Shown here in pieces: positions 35,611-47,898 of a DNA stretch of 64,000 nucleotides; within the stretch, counting starts at the first letter, position 1, and every line of letters begins with the position of its first letter. The notes below the pieces were generated by a model, which worked only from the letters and a program-made list of their open reading frames with translations, ran no database searches and was not told the DNA's origin. Origin of the DNA: Artemia franciscana (taxonomy: Eukaryota; Arthropoda; Branchiopoda; Anostraca; Artemiidae); NCBI RefSeq assembly GCF_032884065.1, contig NW_027062768.1:62001-126000 (forward strand), in the 5' to 3' direction. Position numbers and translations under genes: made by a program.

Positions 35611-38061
35611 CTTTTGATATTCTGGAAAATGTTTCCTTAAAGAGATTATTTGTTTGGAATATAATCATGAATAAGTATAAAAATAAATATTAGAGATCTG
35701 TCAAAAGAAAATCAAATGAAATACACTAATAATTAAAGCAACTTTAACACTGCACCCCAGAACAATTCCAGCATTATATTCATCAAAACAACTTCGGAAG
35801 TGCTCTCTAGTACAACTTCATCTCCGCACTTCGGCAGCACACTCATTTAGATAACTTCAGAACAATCCATGGTAATTGTGAGGTTTTCTTGTAAACCCAA
35901 AAATCATAAAAAAATATTGAAAGACATAATGCTATTAAAAGGCTTAGAAAGATAATAAAACCATCCCATGGAAATTGACTTATCCCATTCTGCTCCTTTT
36001 TGCATATTGATTCTTCGTAGAGGAAAAGCATCTTCACCTAAAAAAAGAAGAAAAATAAGAAGAAAACAACAACAAAAAAAGAAAAAAAAGAAATGAGACG
36101 TAAGAAAAATGAAATAAAAACTACATTTCTGCAAGAAAAAAAAATGAGAAAAAGCAAAAATAAAATGAGAAAAATGAGAAACGAGAAAAATAAGATGAAA
36201 ACTACATTTATGCAATAAGTAAACATAAGAAAAAACAATGGGGAAAAAATAAATAAATGAGATCTTGACTAAGTAATAAAGGAGGCATCCAAAAATGCTT
36301 TTCAAAAACGGCTTTCAATTATTTTTTTTTTCAAAAATTATAATGTCAATCAATTGATTTATTAAATTATAATTTTTATTCCCCGGTTTTCCCTATTTTC
36401 TAAATATAGAAATTGGATCTTAAATATTTCATATAATTTTTAAAGAAGAAACGATTGTTCCTAAGAAGTTGCAAGCGATTGGAAATATATTTAAAAGCCT
36501 GTCCAAATGAGTGGGAGGGGGTTGGCAGGGATAGGATTTCCTTTTGGGTTTTAAAAATACACCTCACCAAAGAACTGCGCGTTGGGCCTTCAGTTCCCCA
36601 CTGAAGGCCCAACCCATTTTTACATATTTATAAGCCATACATATGTATAAGCGATTCCCAATGCATTGAAGGGAGGGAGGAGGCTTAATTATTTCTGCAC
36701 TTTATAAATTGTAATAACAGGACGACCCAAAAACAGGATTCGGCATACCTTCAGGGGGTTAGGTAATATTTCTCCCTGCAGTTCGAAGATAAGGAGTTTC
36801 CTTTTCGGATATGGAACCATTCCTTCAAATGAAATTATGTGATAAGCCTTCTGCATGAGGGTCTAACCTGTTTCCATCAATAGATATTTAAGATATTTAA
36901 AATCTATTGAGGAGAGGGTATTTTAAAGCTCTAATTTGAAACGGTCAAAGTCATATACTTTCAACCTCTATAAAATGTTACATATTTGGCAAGTAGACGG
37001 TGAAAAGTGCGTTTGTTCTAAGCTAGCTTTTAGCCGATTTTACCAGGATTTCCAACTCAAAAGATCATATTAAACCTTAAAACATTAGTTTTAGATTGAA
37101 ACTATAGATTTAAAAACACGTTAAGCGATTCAAATTAGGCAAAAACAAGCTTTACATTCTAAAAACTGAACCAAGGAACCAAATAAACGTAAAAATTTAA
37201 ATATATACAAATAAATATAAATAATAAACAAAACTGCATACTAAACTAATTTGGCTAATAGATTGTTAAAAAATTATAAAAAGTATGAAAAAATAATTAC
37301 AGGCAGTTTAAACGACATTTAAATTTACTTGATTTCATTACTAAGCAAAAAGGACTAAATTTTGCTTTTTGTAAAGCACAATTGACAAGTAAGCAATTAG
37401 TGTTGGAAGGGTTGAAACACCGCCATTATTTGTTTTAATTTTGATAGTTCAAAATTGGCTTTATTATTCATTTTCATATTTGTTCATTTTAAGTTTCATC
37501 TTAAGTTCCTGGTCAAGCAGGAGGGGGGGGGGGGTGTAATAGAAAAAAGTCTTGGTGATACAATCTGTTGCAATAGCCCCACTCAGGGTCTTGTGGTTTA
37601 AAACCAAGTGAGTTTTGGCTTTTATTTATGAATGGAGGCATAACCTGTGAAAGATCCTAAGTAAGAGACGTCATTGTAGAAAACGGCCAGTTGTGACACA
37701 TCTTGTCCTTGAAAGTTGCTGCTAGTCCCTGACTGTGACACAGCGTTTCCTAGTAACAATATTCTTGGTCTTGTGGAGTAAGCCTAGGTCAGTTTTGGGA
37801 GTCTTAGCATAGAAAGGAAAGCTATATTCAATAGTTGGTCTTAATCATGACTTATAGGAATAATCAAGAAAGACGGAATTATTTTCCAATGAAGAATTAT
37901 TCCTTTCTTTTTGTGCGCTGGAAGACTGGATACAATGATTGTGGGTTTTCCAAGAAAGATGCCCCGAAAATATGTACGAGTTGAAGAACGGAAAAGAAAT
38001 TCATGAATTTGATTGGTGGGTCTCAATATGAAGATTTGATCGTCGACCTTTATCCTTGGAT
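35611..38061. other. Unannotated, A-rich repeats and one perfect hairpin
   Basis: 36030-36250 is A-rich with a ~79-bp duplication (AAAACTACATTT at 36119 and 36198). 36581-36613 is a perfect 13-bp stem with a 7-base loop. A G-run sits at 37520-37534. ORFs here are low complexity (Phe-rich) or unsupported. Confidence 0.45.
36581..36613. other. Perfect 13-bp hairpin
   Basis: GTTGGGCCTTCAG, loop TTCCCCA, CTGAAGGCCCAAC, followed by CCATTTTTA. An isolated structure without a recognised family; could be a decayed MITE core or the stem of a small RNA. Confidence 0.6.
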
Positions 38062-38718
38062 AATATGAAAAAAACTTCGTTTTCTTGAAGAGTTAAAGAG
38101 GCTGCGTCCCAAAGTCGAACCTTAAAACGTACAGGACTTAGGAGAGGCAGTTGGGGGGGCTGCCGCCCCCCAAACCCCCCGCTTTTAAAGACTCTTTTGT
38201 ACAGGTTTTTTGTTGTGGGGGACTGCCGCCCCCCTAACCCCCCGCTCTTGGCTTCGGAAAGGCCCTCTTTTAATTAACAAAGAATACAAAATAGGTTTTT
38301 GTTTGCTACCCTACCCCCGCCCCCAGCTCTTAGCTTGTGTGCTGTGTCTGGGAAACAGTTTCAATAATTATGTTAAAATGTAAATGGAGTGGTCAACTTC
38401 ACTGTTACTAATTACTAGTTTCGGCGCAATGGTTCTCCTGTCCTCTTGTGTTTAACATTTTTCGAAGTTATTCCATTATTCATTCATTTCAATTTTTTGT
38501 TAATTAAAAGAGGGCCTTTCCGAAGCCAAGAGTGGGGGGTTAGGGGGACGGCAGCCCCCCACAACAAAAAACCTGTACAAAAGTCTTTAAAAGCGGGGGG
38601 TTTGGGGAGCGGCAGCCCCCCAACTGCCTGTCCTAATTCCTGTACGTTTTAAGGTTCGACTTTGGGACGAAGCCTCTTTAACTCTTTAAGAAAACGAAGT
38701 TTTTTTCATATTATTTCT
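38062..38718. mobile_element. Foldback element with ~220-bp GC-patched inverted repeats
   Basis: Left arm: AATATGAAAAAAACTTCG, GAGTTAAAGAGGCTGCG, CCTTAAAACGTACAGGA, GGGGCTGCCGCCCCCCAAAC, TTGTACAGGTTTTTTGTTG, CTCTTGGCTTCGGAAAGGCC, TTAATTAACAAAGAA. The right arm (about 38497-38718) repeats this inverted. The loop (38290-38495) is unique. GC-rich stems with C and G runs inside AT-rich DNA stand out. No ORF. Confidence 0.8.
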
Positions 38719-38754
38719 GTACGTTTTTCTACAATCCATGGTGGATGTAATTTA

Positions 38755-39062
38755 ATAATTCCTGTACTCCTCGTACAGGAATTAGGAGATGCAGTAAGGG
38801 GGCTACCGCCCCCCAAACCCCCCGCTTTTAAACTCTTTTGTACAGGTTTTTTGTTGTGGGGGGCTGCCACCCCCCTGACCCCCCGCTCTTGGCTTCGGAA
38901 AGGCCCTCTTTTAATTAACAAAGAATACAAAACAGGTTTTTGTTTGCTACCCTACCCCCGACCCAACTGCCTCTCCTAATTCCTTTACGTTTTAAGGTTC
39001 GACTTTGGGACGCAGCCTCTTTAACTCTTTAAGAAAACGAAGTTTTTTTCATATTATTTGAT
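38755..39062. mobile_element. Second, rearranged copy of the foldback element
   Basis: 38785-38960 repeats the left-arm core in direct orientation (GCTACCGCCCCCCAAACCCC, TGTACAGG, CGGAAAGGCC), then 38970-39062 repeats the right end (AAGGTTCGACTTTGGGACGC, AAACGAAGTTTTTTTCATA). It begins at a small palindrome (38757-38783, TTCCTGTACTCCTCGTACAG). This looks like a deletion derivative or a template-switch product of the neighbour. Confidence 0.7.
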
Positions 39063-39792
39063 AAAAGAACGCTTTTTTTCATTCAATAACAAAACAAATT
39101 ACTTTCAAATAACAAATGAAAGCTGTGAAATTTGAAATGAGAGACATATGACATTTTTATCGCTGTCGAGATGGACATAAGCTTTGGACCCTTTTGGCCC
39201 TTATACGCATTACCCTAAACTATTTTCGTCTTTTTTATTTAGTTTTGGAGTCGCTTCCCAAACAATGCATCTCTCGCAAGCCAGAAAATGTCCCTCACCA
39301 GTCCTGGATGTAAGCTGAATTTTAGACCAATAGAGTCAATTAGATAAATGTAATTAATAAGGACCGTTCCTGGGGTTGGTGGTGCCCGTGGCAAAATGTT
39401 GAAGGTACCCTCCCCTGCTCGACTCAAGTATAAGCAAAACAGCCTCAAGAGCGCCAGCACCACCCTTTTTTGAGCGGCCTTGGTCACAATCTTTGTTTTG
39501 TCAGGTTTCGAGACAACCTCAGAAAAATAAAAAACAAGCACTTTTGCATCCCATCATAAGCAACAATGATCATGAGATTTTTTTTTTTTTGAAAACTGAA
39601 AACAGTGCTAAATATTTCAACCCAACCTCCGAGGAATCTCTATAGCAGCAACAAAGAGAAAAGAATGAAGCACAGAAAGAAAAATACAAACACGCGAAAA
39701 ATAAACTTCCTGAAGTGTGATAGTTCTGAAGTCACCCAACAATCATAATATTTATCACCCATAATCAATAACAATTTCAATCTTTTCAAAAA
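39063..39792. other. Unannotated stretch
   Basis: No repeat partner found in the window; ORFs without recognisable content. Confidence 0.35.
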
Positions 39793-39862
39793 TGCACGAC
39801 TGGGAATCGAACTCGGGCCGCCCGCGTGGCAGGCGAGCATTCTACCACTGAACCATCGATGC
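39793..39862 (-). tRNA. tRNA-Gly (GCC) gene or recent pseudogene
   Basis: The minus strand reads a tRNA-Gly: GCATCGATGGTTCAGTGG, GTAGAATGCTCGC, anticodon loop CTGCCAC (GCC), then GCGGG and GAGTTCGATTC. D-arm, anticodon arm and the B-box GTTCGATTC are intact, and a TTTTT run, the Pol III stop signal, follows at once (39792-39788). However it is 70 nt, one short: the 3' acceptor strand reads TCGTGC where TCGATGC would pair with the 5' end, and the T stem has two mismatches. tRNA-Gly(GCC) decodes GGC/GGU codons. The defects favour a pseudogene, although the exact terminator suggests it arose as a gene. Confidence 0.7.
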
Positions 39863-39868
39863 TTATAA

Positions 39869-40372
39869 CTAATATTCGTAACTTTTAAGAATTTCAAAAA
39901 TTAACATGGGCTCTTATGGGGAAATGGGTTTTTCTAAGCTAGAAAATCGGGGGGTTAAGATTTTCCGACAAAACTTTCCAGGAAAATTAATCGGAGAATT
40001 CTGCATGGAATGAGTCTTCGTACACCCAGATCCGATGTCGGCTGTGACCTGTAGGCGTGGCAGAAAAAAAGGGTTTCTGTCATTTTTCTCAAATAAAAAT
40101 TTTACGGATTAAGACAGAATTTTTTGAAGCTTTCAGTCAGTCTCACCATGTCGAGCTGATCATTTTGATGTACTTGAATGTTGAAATTCGTAACTTTTAA
40201 CAACAAAAAACTTAACATGGGCTCTTATGGGGAAATGGGGTTTTTCTAAGCTAGAAAATCGGGGGGTTAAGATTTTCCGACGAAACTTTCAAGCAAAATT
40301 ACTCGGAGAATTCTGCGTCGAATGATTCTTCGTACATCCAGATCCGATGTCGGCTGTGACCTGTAGGCGTGG
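39869..40372 (+). repeat. Tandem duplication, period about 310 bp
   Basis: ATTCGTAACTTTTAA, ACATGGGCTCTTATGGGGAA, AAAATCGGGGGGTTAAG, GATCCGATGTCGGCTGTGAC at 39873-40064 recurs at 40185-40370, about 93% alike by eye. Copy 1 starts a few bases 5' of the tRNA-like gene. Class unknown. Confidence 0.8.
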
Positions 40373-41043
40373 CGAAAAACAAAAACAAAAGGAGAACATG
40401 AACATTAAGTGGCTATGCGTGGTTTCTGGAAAACAGGGAAGGAGTTATTGGATCGAGCTGAAATTTCACAAATAAGCTCCTGAGCCCTAGGGAACCTTAA
40501 CTTGTGAATTTTAGCCCGATCGGACAACGTTAAAGGGGGGGGGGGTGGGGTTGGGGGGTCAAAAATTTTGGCCAGATTTTCCCCATGAAAGAAAAGTCGG
40601 AGGAGGATGAAATTTGGCAGGTTTCTTAGTTGGAGCTCGGGCTACGAAATGCATCCCTCCCCATCCCTCTGCAACCACTGGAACCAAATTAACATTGTCG
40701 TGGTTCGCCTCTTTAAAGAGGCACGAGTGTGCCTCCTTGATCGTGACATCATTAACTTCTTCTATTTTCACATTTCAGGAACATTAAACATTTCAGCAAC
40801 TTGCAGGAACATTAAAACATTTTCTAGGGGTTTCAATCCATGAGACATTTACAGTTTTTGTCTCGTCGGCATGGTAGGGCAGAGGGTTCTCCAATGTCAA
40901 AAAATCAACAAAAAGAAGAACAATAGGACATTCTTTTCGCAAGACAGTGGAATTCCATATTTAAATAAATATTTCCACCCGTGTCAAGGGCCGTCATCAG
41001 CAAAACATATACACATAAGAAAAAAGAGACTTACAATAACATA
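40373..41043. other. Unrecognised, with G-run and palindromic patch
   Basis: Contains a G-rich run at 40535-40555 and CGCCTCTTTAAAGAGGC (40707-40723), a near-perfect palindrome. Style (GGATCGAGCTGAAATTTCAC) suggests another dispersed repeat, but no second copy lies in the window. Confidence 0.4.
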
Positions 41044-41195
41044 CAACCATTAAAACTAAAATTTGAATTTGAGAACAGTCCCGGCATCCTTACTTCAGTG
41101 GAGTTCAACTAAGACCCGGAGATTGAGTCCATTGAACTTGGCTAAAGTAAGGATGCTGGGACTTTTTAAAATTCTAATTTTAGTTTTAATGGTTG
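41044..41195. mobile_element. Short foldback element (about 150 bp)
   Basis: Arms 41044-41109 and 41129-41195 pair: CAACCATTAAAACTAAAATT, GCATCCTTACTT, GTTCAAC against their complements, with some mismatches (TTGAACTTGGCTAAAGTAAG). Loop about 20 bp. MITE-like; no coding capacity. A different family from the one at 16835. Confidence 0.75.
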
Positions 41196-42116
41196 AAAAA
41201 CCGACCATTATCATGAAGAATCCCGGTTGCCAGGTTTTCGGCAGAACGTATAGCCCACTAACCCAAATATAGCCCAAACTAGCCCAAAAATAGGGAACGC
41301 CATTATAACCCTATTATGCCCTATTATAGTGCTGTTATGGGTAAAACGAGGGAGAAATACAATCGGCATATCAGATAACCTACTCATAAGTATAGGTCAA
41401 AAGGAACATAGAGCTCTGTGAACGAACAAAAATAAAAAAAAAACCCTCTGTGTATGCCGTCGATTAGTGCTTCACCGAAAGCAAATACTAAATAAAAGCA
41501 AAATGACAAATTGTAATACCCAAAGACATGGCTACTAGACCTTTCGACTATGCAAAAAAAACGGTTATTCCAAAATTTTGATTGTACAATCTTGGAAAAA
41601 AGAAGGGTGATTGCCCTCCATTCTTTTTTGTCACTTAAAAAAAAAAAAACAACTTTCAATTCCCGTTCGAATACAAACGCCTTTTGTAAATAGACTAATT
41701 AGATTTGGGAATTTATGCTTAGCTATGTTACTTTTGTAATGTCACATGCGTTATAGATATAAAAAAGATAAGTTCACTCTTGGAGAGGAGGAAGAATGAT
41801 AAATTTATTCCTTTCAGATGTACTCATATCATGACGTCAATCATATGATTTTGCTTGTCAATCATTTGTTTCTTGTGCAATTTTGCCTGCATTGTGAAAA
41901 AGAAATTGACAAGAAATTTGTGGTGATTAAAAAAGAAAAGAAAAAAAGACTGAAACCCTCAAAATGGCGTTAGATCAATATGAAAAGTTTACCATTGGAA
42001 TGAGCACGGTCAAAAGCCTTAAAAATGGGAAATTACAGTCACCCTCCTTGAACAAAAAGGAAAATCACTTTTTGCATCTATTACTGATCTGTCTCCAGTT
42101 CTTTTTTTTTCAGCGA
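41196..42116. other. Unannotated AT-rich stretch
   Basis: Has TAGCCCAAACTAGCCCA and CCTATTATGCCCTATTATAG short repeats at 41250-41330. No coding evidence. Confidence 0.4.
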
Positions 42117-42585
42117 GCCTAGCGGGCTATCAAAACATCATAGAAAGATGCTTAATGGCTCATTCAGAAGTTAATTCTCATATCTAGATTTTTTTTATAA
42201 ATTGCGCCATCTACAAGCGTCATATGGCACTCAAATATAACTTTTTGTAATATTTCTAATGGGGTGGGGTGGGGCTAGCAGGCTACCAAAAAATCGTAGA
42301 TAGATCTTTTATAGCTCATGCAAAAGATAATGCTCATATGTACGTTTCCCGTATAAAATCCACCATCTGCATGTGACAAATGACACTAAAAAAGGACTAT
42401 TGGTGCCAAGTCTCAAGTGGAAAAGCAGGGGCTAGTGGGCATTTAGAACTTCTTAGAGAGATTTTTAATGGACTATTTGAAAGCTACTCATCATACCTAC
42501 ATGCATTTTATCAGCTCTACCGTCCGGAATTGCCAAATAGCACTAACACGGCAGTTTTGGTGCCACTTCTTAAGTGGAAAAGCTT
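42117..42585 (+). repeat. Three degenerate tandem copies, period about 155 bp
   Basis: AGCGGGCTATCAAA, ATGGCTCATTC, CTCATATCTA, GCGCCATCTAC, TATGGCACT recur with many changes from about 42117, 42276 and 42431. Identity is modest (60-70% by eye). Confidence 0.55.
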
Positions 42586-43804
42586 GGAAGCATAAAACGG
42601 TACCATTGTAGTAGTTATGGTCCACAACTCTTCACTAGAGATTTACAAGAACCCCTCCCGTATACTCCCCCTCCTATTCCCCTGAGTAAATCTCTTTAAT
42701 TCGTTGGAAGAATTCCCTATAAACTTCAACAAAGTCAGCCGACGCCGGGGCTCGCAAAATGATTTTAAAAAAATCGATTGTTCTTAAGAGGAAGAATTTA
42801 TAGAAGAACAAATAACTTAATCTCAAAATTCCAAATGACCATTCCTTGACGTACCCGCTCCCCTCTGCTGTTCGCCAAAGTTGAGCTTTGCCAAATATAG
42901 TATAATGCTCTCACTCTTTATAATAGAAGCTTTTATTAAATTAGTGTTTTATAATAGCCAATTCCAAATGTGTTTGCTGAATAAAGTCCAATAGCTATGC
43001 TTTTGATGATGACACAGCTAATCAGTCTTTGGAAAAAGGGTTGTAAGTTACACAACTTGGACCTGCAAGAACAAATGATTGAATTTGATCATCAGCCGCC
43101 ATAGTTCGGTTGCTAGTGCCTTAGACTTTGAATCAGAATGGCAAGGGTTCACTTCCTTAATCATAGATCTTTATTTCATTCATGATTTCCTGCCTTATGT
43201 ATGATTATTTTTCAGCTAATTCACTATTTTTGTTATTTTTTTTATGAATTGTGAAATGTTCCACACACTATTTTTGGTACAAATTACACCCCGGACTTCA
43301 GCCCCTTGCCACTTAGGGGTTGGAGAAATGTAGATATATGGTTCTTGAACCACTCAAAGTTGTATCTTCAAAGGAGGATTACTTGTTGTTATAATTATTT
43401 ATTCATATTATTTTCTTTTTGAATTATTTAATAGACAGAATAAAACTATTTGTAATGTATATAGAGAAATCATAGAACTACGAACCTATTAGCCCTTTTT
43501 TCTGTGATATTTTTCTGGTTGTCATGTTACTTTCCAACTTTTTCTTGTTCGTCGCCATTCCACACTTATATGTCTAATGGTTTTCGGTGTCTATTAAGGG
43601 GGAAGTGGCAGATGTCTAATTAAATAAGTTAGACATACCAAAATTTTGCTTAGATTTTAAAAACCTTAAAAATATTCTTTAGAAAAACAGTTACTTTTTT
43701 CTAACTGTCGAGGTTGCCCACCTTCAAAAATTGTGTACACCATTTTTTGTAGCATGGATTCTTCGGCATTATTTGAAAGACGATCAGATATTGAACAATA
43801 TTTC
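42586..43804. other. Unannotated stretch
   Basis: No convincing exon or repeat. ATTCACTATTTTTGTTATTT-type AT-rich DNA. Confidence 0.35.
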
Positions 43805-44183
43805 TTTTTTCAAGTAAGGAGCGACATTAAAACTTAAAACGAATAGAAATTATTCCGTATATAAGGGTGCTCCCCCCCCCTCGATTTTTTTAAAAAAGAT
43901 CATTACAGTGTTGCTTCTCGATTAAATAAAAAAAAAAAACAGGAAAAGATTAATTTTCAAAAACGAAGTTCGTTGTAGGATGTAAAGAGCGAAGTTGAAA
44001 CTTACAACGAACAAAAATTAATGCTTTACAGTCTAACATATATTAATATAGCTAGTAAAAATAAACCAAATGATCATATTTCCCAATGTCTGTAGGAATA
44101 TGTAATTATAGCTGGTGAGACCAAATTGTTACCCAATAAATCAATCCAATATTTGTGTATGCTGTTCAGTGACTTTGCGGTTA

Positions 44184-45590
44184 GGAGAGATAAGATAAGA
44201 TAATATTTATTTGCAAAAGGCTATCACAAGCTCTAAAGAGCCGAATTCGCTTTATATGTCACTAAAAGCTAAGAAAAAAAAAAAAAACATCAAAATAGTA
44301 AATTAAGTCAAACACTTAAAATTAAAAGGGATTAAAAAAGCAAAATCATCAAAGATAAAGGGCAAATCAGTAGACTTAACAATTAAATTACAAAAACATT
44401 GCAGTAAATAAAAAAGAATAAAAACGGCAATAGAGGAAAAGGGGAATTTGGCAATTAATCACGAATTATTATTAAGGTGCTCCAGAATAAAGGGTATAAA
44501 ACTTTTGCGAAACCTTTCTGTAACAGCATGGATCGGAGAGTAAGTTGGGATTGCTAAGGAGGCTGACCGGGGGAGTCGGAGTCTAATGGGATTGTGAAAA
44601 TCAGGGAGTAAGTCCTCAGTATGGGGATTGGAAATGACTGAATTAGCGAAAAGCAGGCAAATTTTTTCCCTCCTTTCTTTTAAGGTGGTAATGCTCGCAG
44701 CTTTAAGGAGAAAGGAGTATGGAATTTTGCCTTCTTTGTAAATGATCCTGAGCGAACGCTTTTGGGTCGACTCGATTTTGTCACTAAGTTCATTTGAAAG
44801 TTGCGAATGCCAGACCGGACATGCATATTCCAATAACGGCCTGATAAAGGATAAGTAAACACGGAGGGAATGTATCTTAGAACAATTAAATTTGTTTAGT
44901 AGCTTAAAAATGGATAGTGAAACATTTGCTTGTTTAACAATGTTGGATACATGTGTTTCCCACTTAAGATCATTAGAAATTGTGACACCAAGAAGCTTAA
45001 CATGTTTCACTAGCATTTCGCTTGGGATCGGATCGCAAAAAGCAGGAGTAGATTTCAAGAAGTTGATTGTCATTATCTGTGATTTAGTGGGATTTACTGT
45101 CATATTTAGATTCTTGGATTCATCCGAACATTGGGTTAGGATTTCAACGGGGTCACTTTTAATATTCCTATGACATACTTCAAGGATCGACAAGTCATCA
45201 ACATATTTCCATCTTTGGGGGAATTCCTTGTCAATTTCGTTAATCATGACACGAAATAATAGTGGTCCCAATAAGGTTCCTTGAGGTCTTCCAGAGTACC
45301 TAGGGAGGGGGTTAGAGAAGGTATTTTTGTATTTTACAACTTGTGATCTGTCTGAAAGGAACGATATAACAATATTTACTAAGAGTGGGTCAATTTCAAA
45401 GTTATCATGTAGTAAACGAATTAGGATAGTGTGGTCAACTAAGTCAAACGCTTTTTGGAAATCGATTAAAACCAGGTTTAGCCAAACATTTGGTTTCTCT
45501 AGTTCACTTAGGATCGTGTGAATCAAGTGTACAAGGTAATGGGTGGTGGAGGTTTTTCTTAAATTACCAAACTATCGGTTATTTAAAAAG
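44184..45590 (-). mobile_element. 5'-truncated CR1/L2-like LINE with (ATCTT)n tail
   Basis: The minus-strand copy ends TTGCAAATAAATATTATC followed by a short ATCTT-type repeat (44191-44203), a 3' tail style used by L2/CR1 LINEs. The 5' end breaks off around 45590, in the middle of the reverse-transcriptase region. It contains the 355-aa ORF 44459-45526. The untranslated tail is A-rich on the plus strand with GAAAAAAAAAAAAACATC. Confidence 0.8.
44459..45526 (-). CDS. Non-LTR retrotransposon reverse transcriptase, C-terminal two-thirds, open frame
   Basis: A 355-aa uninterrupted frame, the longest real coding ORF here. Palm motif A is LIDFQKAFD (residues ~20-28), motif B GRPQGTLLGPLLF (79-91), catalytic box YVDD (108-111), motif D/E KLLGVTISNDLKWETHV (177-193). 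The thumb and C-terminal block reads IRPLLEYACPVWH (228-240) and IESTQKRSLRII (251-262). The protein copies LINE RNA at the nicked target. Coding continues upstream beyond the nominal Met (RKTSTTHYLVHL, FGNL), where a TAG stands in place of the usual Gln before FGN. It is thus a young 5'-truncated copy, not a host gene; the endonuclease domain is lost. Confidence 0.88.
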   Translation of the reverse strand: MIHTILSELEKPNVWLNLVLIDFQKAFDLVDHTILIRLLHDNFEIDPLLVNIVISFLSDRSQVVKYKNTFSNPLPRYSGRPQGTLLGPLLFRVMINEIDKEFPQRWKYVDDLSILEVCHRNIKSDPVEILTQCSDESKNLNMTVNPTKSQIMTINFLKSTPAFCDPIPSEMLVKHVKLLGVTISNDLKWETHVSNIVKQANVSLSIFKLLNKFNCSKIHSLRVYLSFIRPLLEYACPVWHSQLSNELSDKIESTQKRSLRIIYKEGKIPYSFLLKAASITTLKERREKICLLFANSVISNPHTEDLLPDFHNPIRLRLPRSASLAIPTYSPIHAVTERFRKSFIPFILEHLNNNS

Positions 45591-45925
45591 TATTTATTTT
45601 TATGCTTGTGTTTTTAAGATAATTTTAATTGTATACTGAAAGTTACTGATATCAATATTGGTGTAAGACTGTGAAAGACTTTATAGATAAGTTATTTGGT
45701 GTCACTTTTAACTAATGAATCAACATTCTTGTTTTTAATACTTGGTTTCTGTGTTTTCAGCAAAGCGTTAGTTTTCTATAGTCCTACAAACATTGTCAAA
45801 TATGATCATTTGGTTTATTTGTAGTAGTTTTATTGATATGTGTTTGATAGACTGTATAGCAATAATTTTTGTTCGTTTTAAGTTTCAATTTTGCTCTTTA
45901 ATTTCCTCAAAAAACTTCTTTAAAA

Positions 45926-46810
<885 letters not shown>

Positions 46811-46889
46811 TCTATATATATATAAATAAGTTGTCTGTGTGTCGAGTGACGTCATGTTTGTGTGTCGACTGACGTCATATTTGTCGACT

Positions 46890-47420
46890 GACGAAATTAT
46901 AGACCGGGACACCGAGACATAGGGAATATAAATGACGACCGGGACACTCAAAGAGAAAGCGACCGGGACAAAAGGAATGTTCGATTAGCAATCACCATCA
47001 ACAACGCACCGGGACACAAATGACGACCAGGGCACTCAAAGAGAAATTACAGACCTTGACACCGGAACACAAATGACGACCGGGACAAAAATGACGACCG
47101 GGACACCGGGACATAGGGAATATAAATGACGACCGCGACACTCAAAGAGAAATTACAGACTGGGACACCGGGACACAAATGACGACCAGGACACAGGGAA
47201 ACAACAACAACCGGGACACAAATGACAACCGGGACACCGGAACACAAATGACGACCGGGACACCGGGACACAGGGAATATAAATGACGACCGAGACACTC
47301 AAAGAGAAATTACAGACTGGGACACCGGGACACAAATGACGACCGGGACACGGGGAAACAACAACAACGGGGACGCCGGGCGGCACAGGGGGATATATAA
47401 ATGACGACGGGGACACAGGG
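46890..47420 (+). repeat. GACGACCGGGACACCGGGACA minisatellite
   Basis: Units of GACACCGGGACACAAATGAC and GACGACCGGGACA with AAAGAGAAATTACAGAC inserts, over about 500 bp. A higher-order unit of roughly 120-190 bp repeats (AAAGAGAAATTACAGAC near 47038, 47144 and 47301). Minus-strand ORFs rich in SRSSF are repeat translations. Confidence 0.8.
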
Positions 47421-47426
47421 AATGTT

Positions 47427-47621
47427 CGATTAGCAATCACCATCAACAAAGCTCAAGGGTAATCATTAGAATAATGAGGTATAGATCTGAATACAGATTG
47501 TTTTTCCCATGGACAATTATGTGTTGCATGTTCAAGAGTCGGTAAACCTGACAATCTATTTATATGCACAGACAATGGGACAGCCAAGAATGTTGTATAT
47601 TCGCAAGTTTTACGTAGTTAA
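47427..47621 (+). pseudogene. Helitron helicase C-terminal remnant
   Basis: AITINKAQG at the start and VVYSQVLRS with stop at 47619. After GQSLE the frame meets TAA and TGA, but the stretch from [14 protein letters not shown] to the end is open because the five-T run lost in the 6129 and 19893 copies is kept here. This shows independent decay histories within one family. Confidence 0.82.
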
Positions 47622-47631
47622 AAATATATAT

Positions 47632-47741
<110 letters not shown>

Positions 47742-47898
47742 CTATCTATATTCACAGGTGGGACACAGGGACACAACTACAATGGTGCGTAACTAATATG
47801 GCGCGTAACCACTTACGCGCGGGGGGGGGCTTGGGGGGCGCGAAGCGCCCCCACCAAATAGATGTTGCGGTGGCGTTTCGCGCCACCCCAACAGCTAT

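Larger units (their letters stand above)
43805..45925. mobile_element. Foldback element split by a LINE insertion
   Basis: The left part starts with the MITE arm AAGTAAGGAGCGACATTAAA (43813). 43985-44076 (AACGAACAAAAATTAATGC, ACAGTCTA, AATAAACCAAATGATCATAT) pairs with 45793-45918, which carries the same words inverted. Between the arms sits the LINE at 44184-45590. Outer arms are diverged, so the foldback element is older than the LINE insertion. Confidence 0.72.

Noticed and set aside
35843..36305. Phe-rich minus ORFs
   Set aside because: Translation of an A-rich, locally duplicated tract; no domain or membrane topology that differs from chance.
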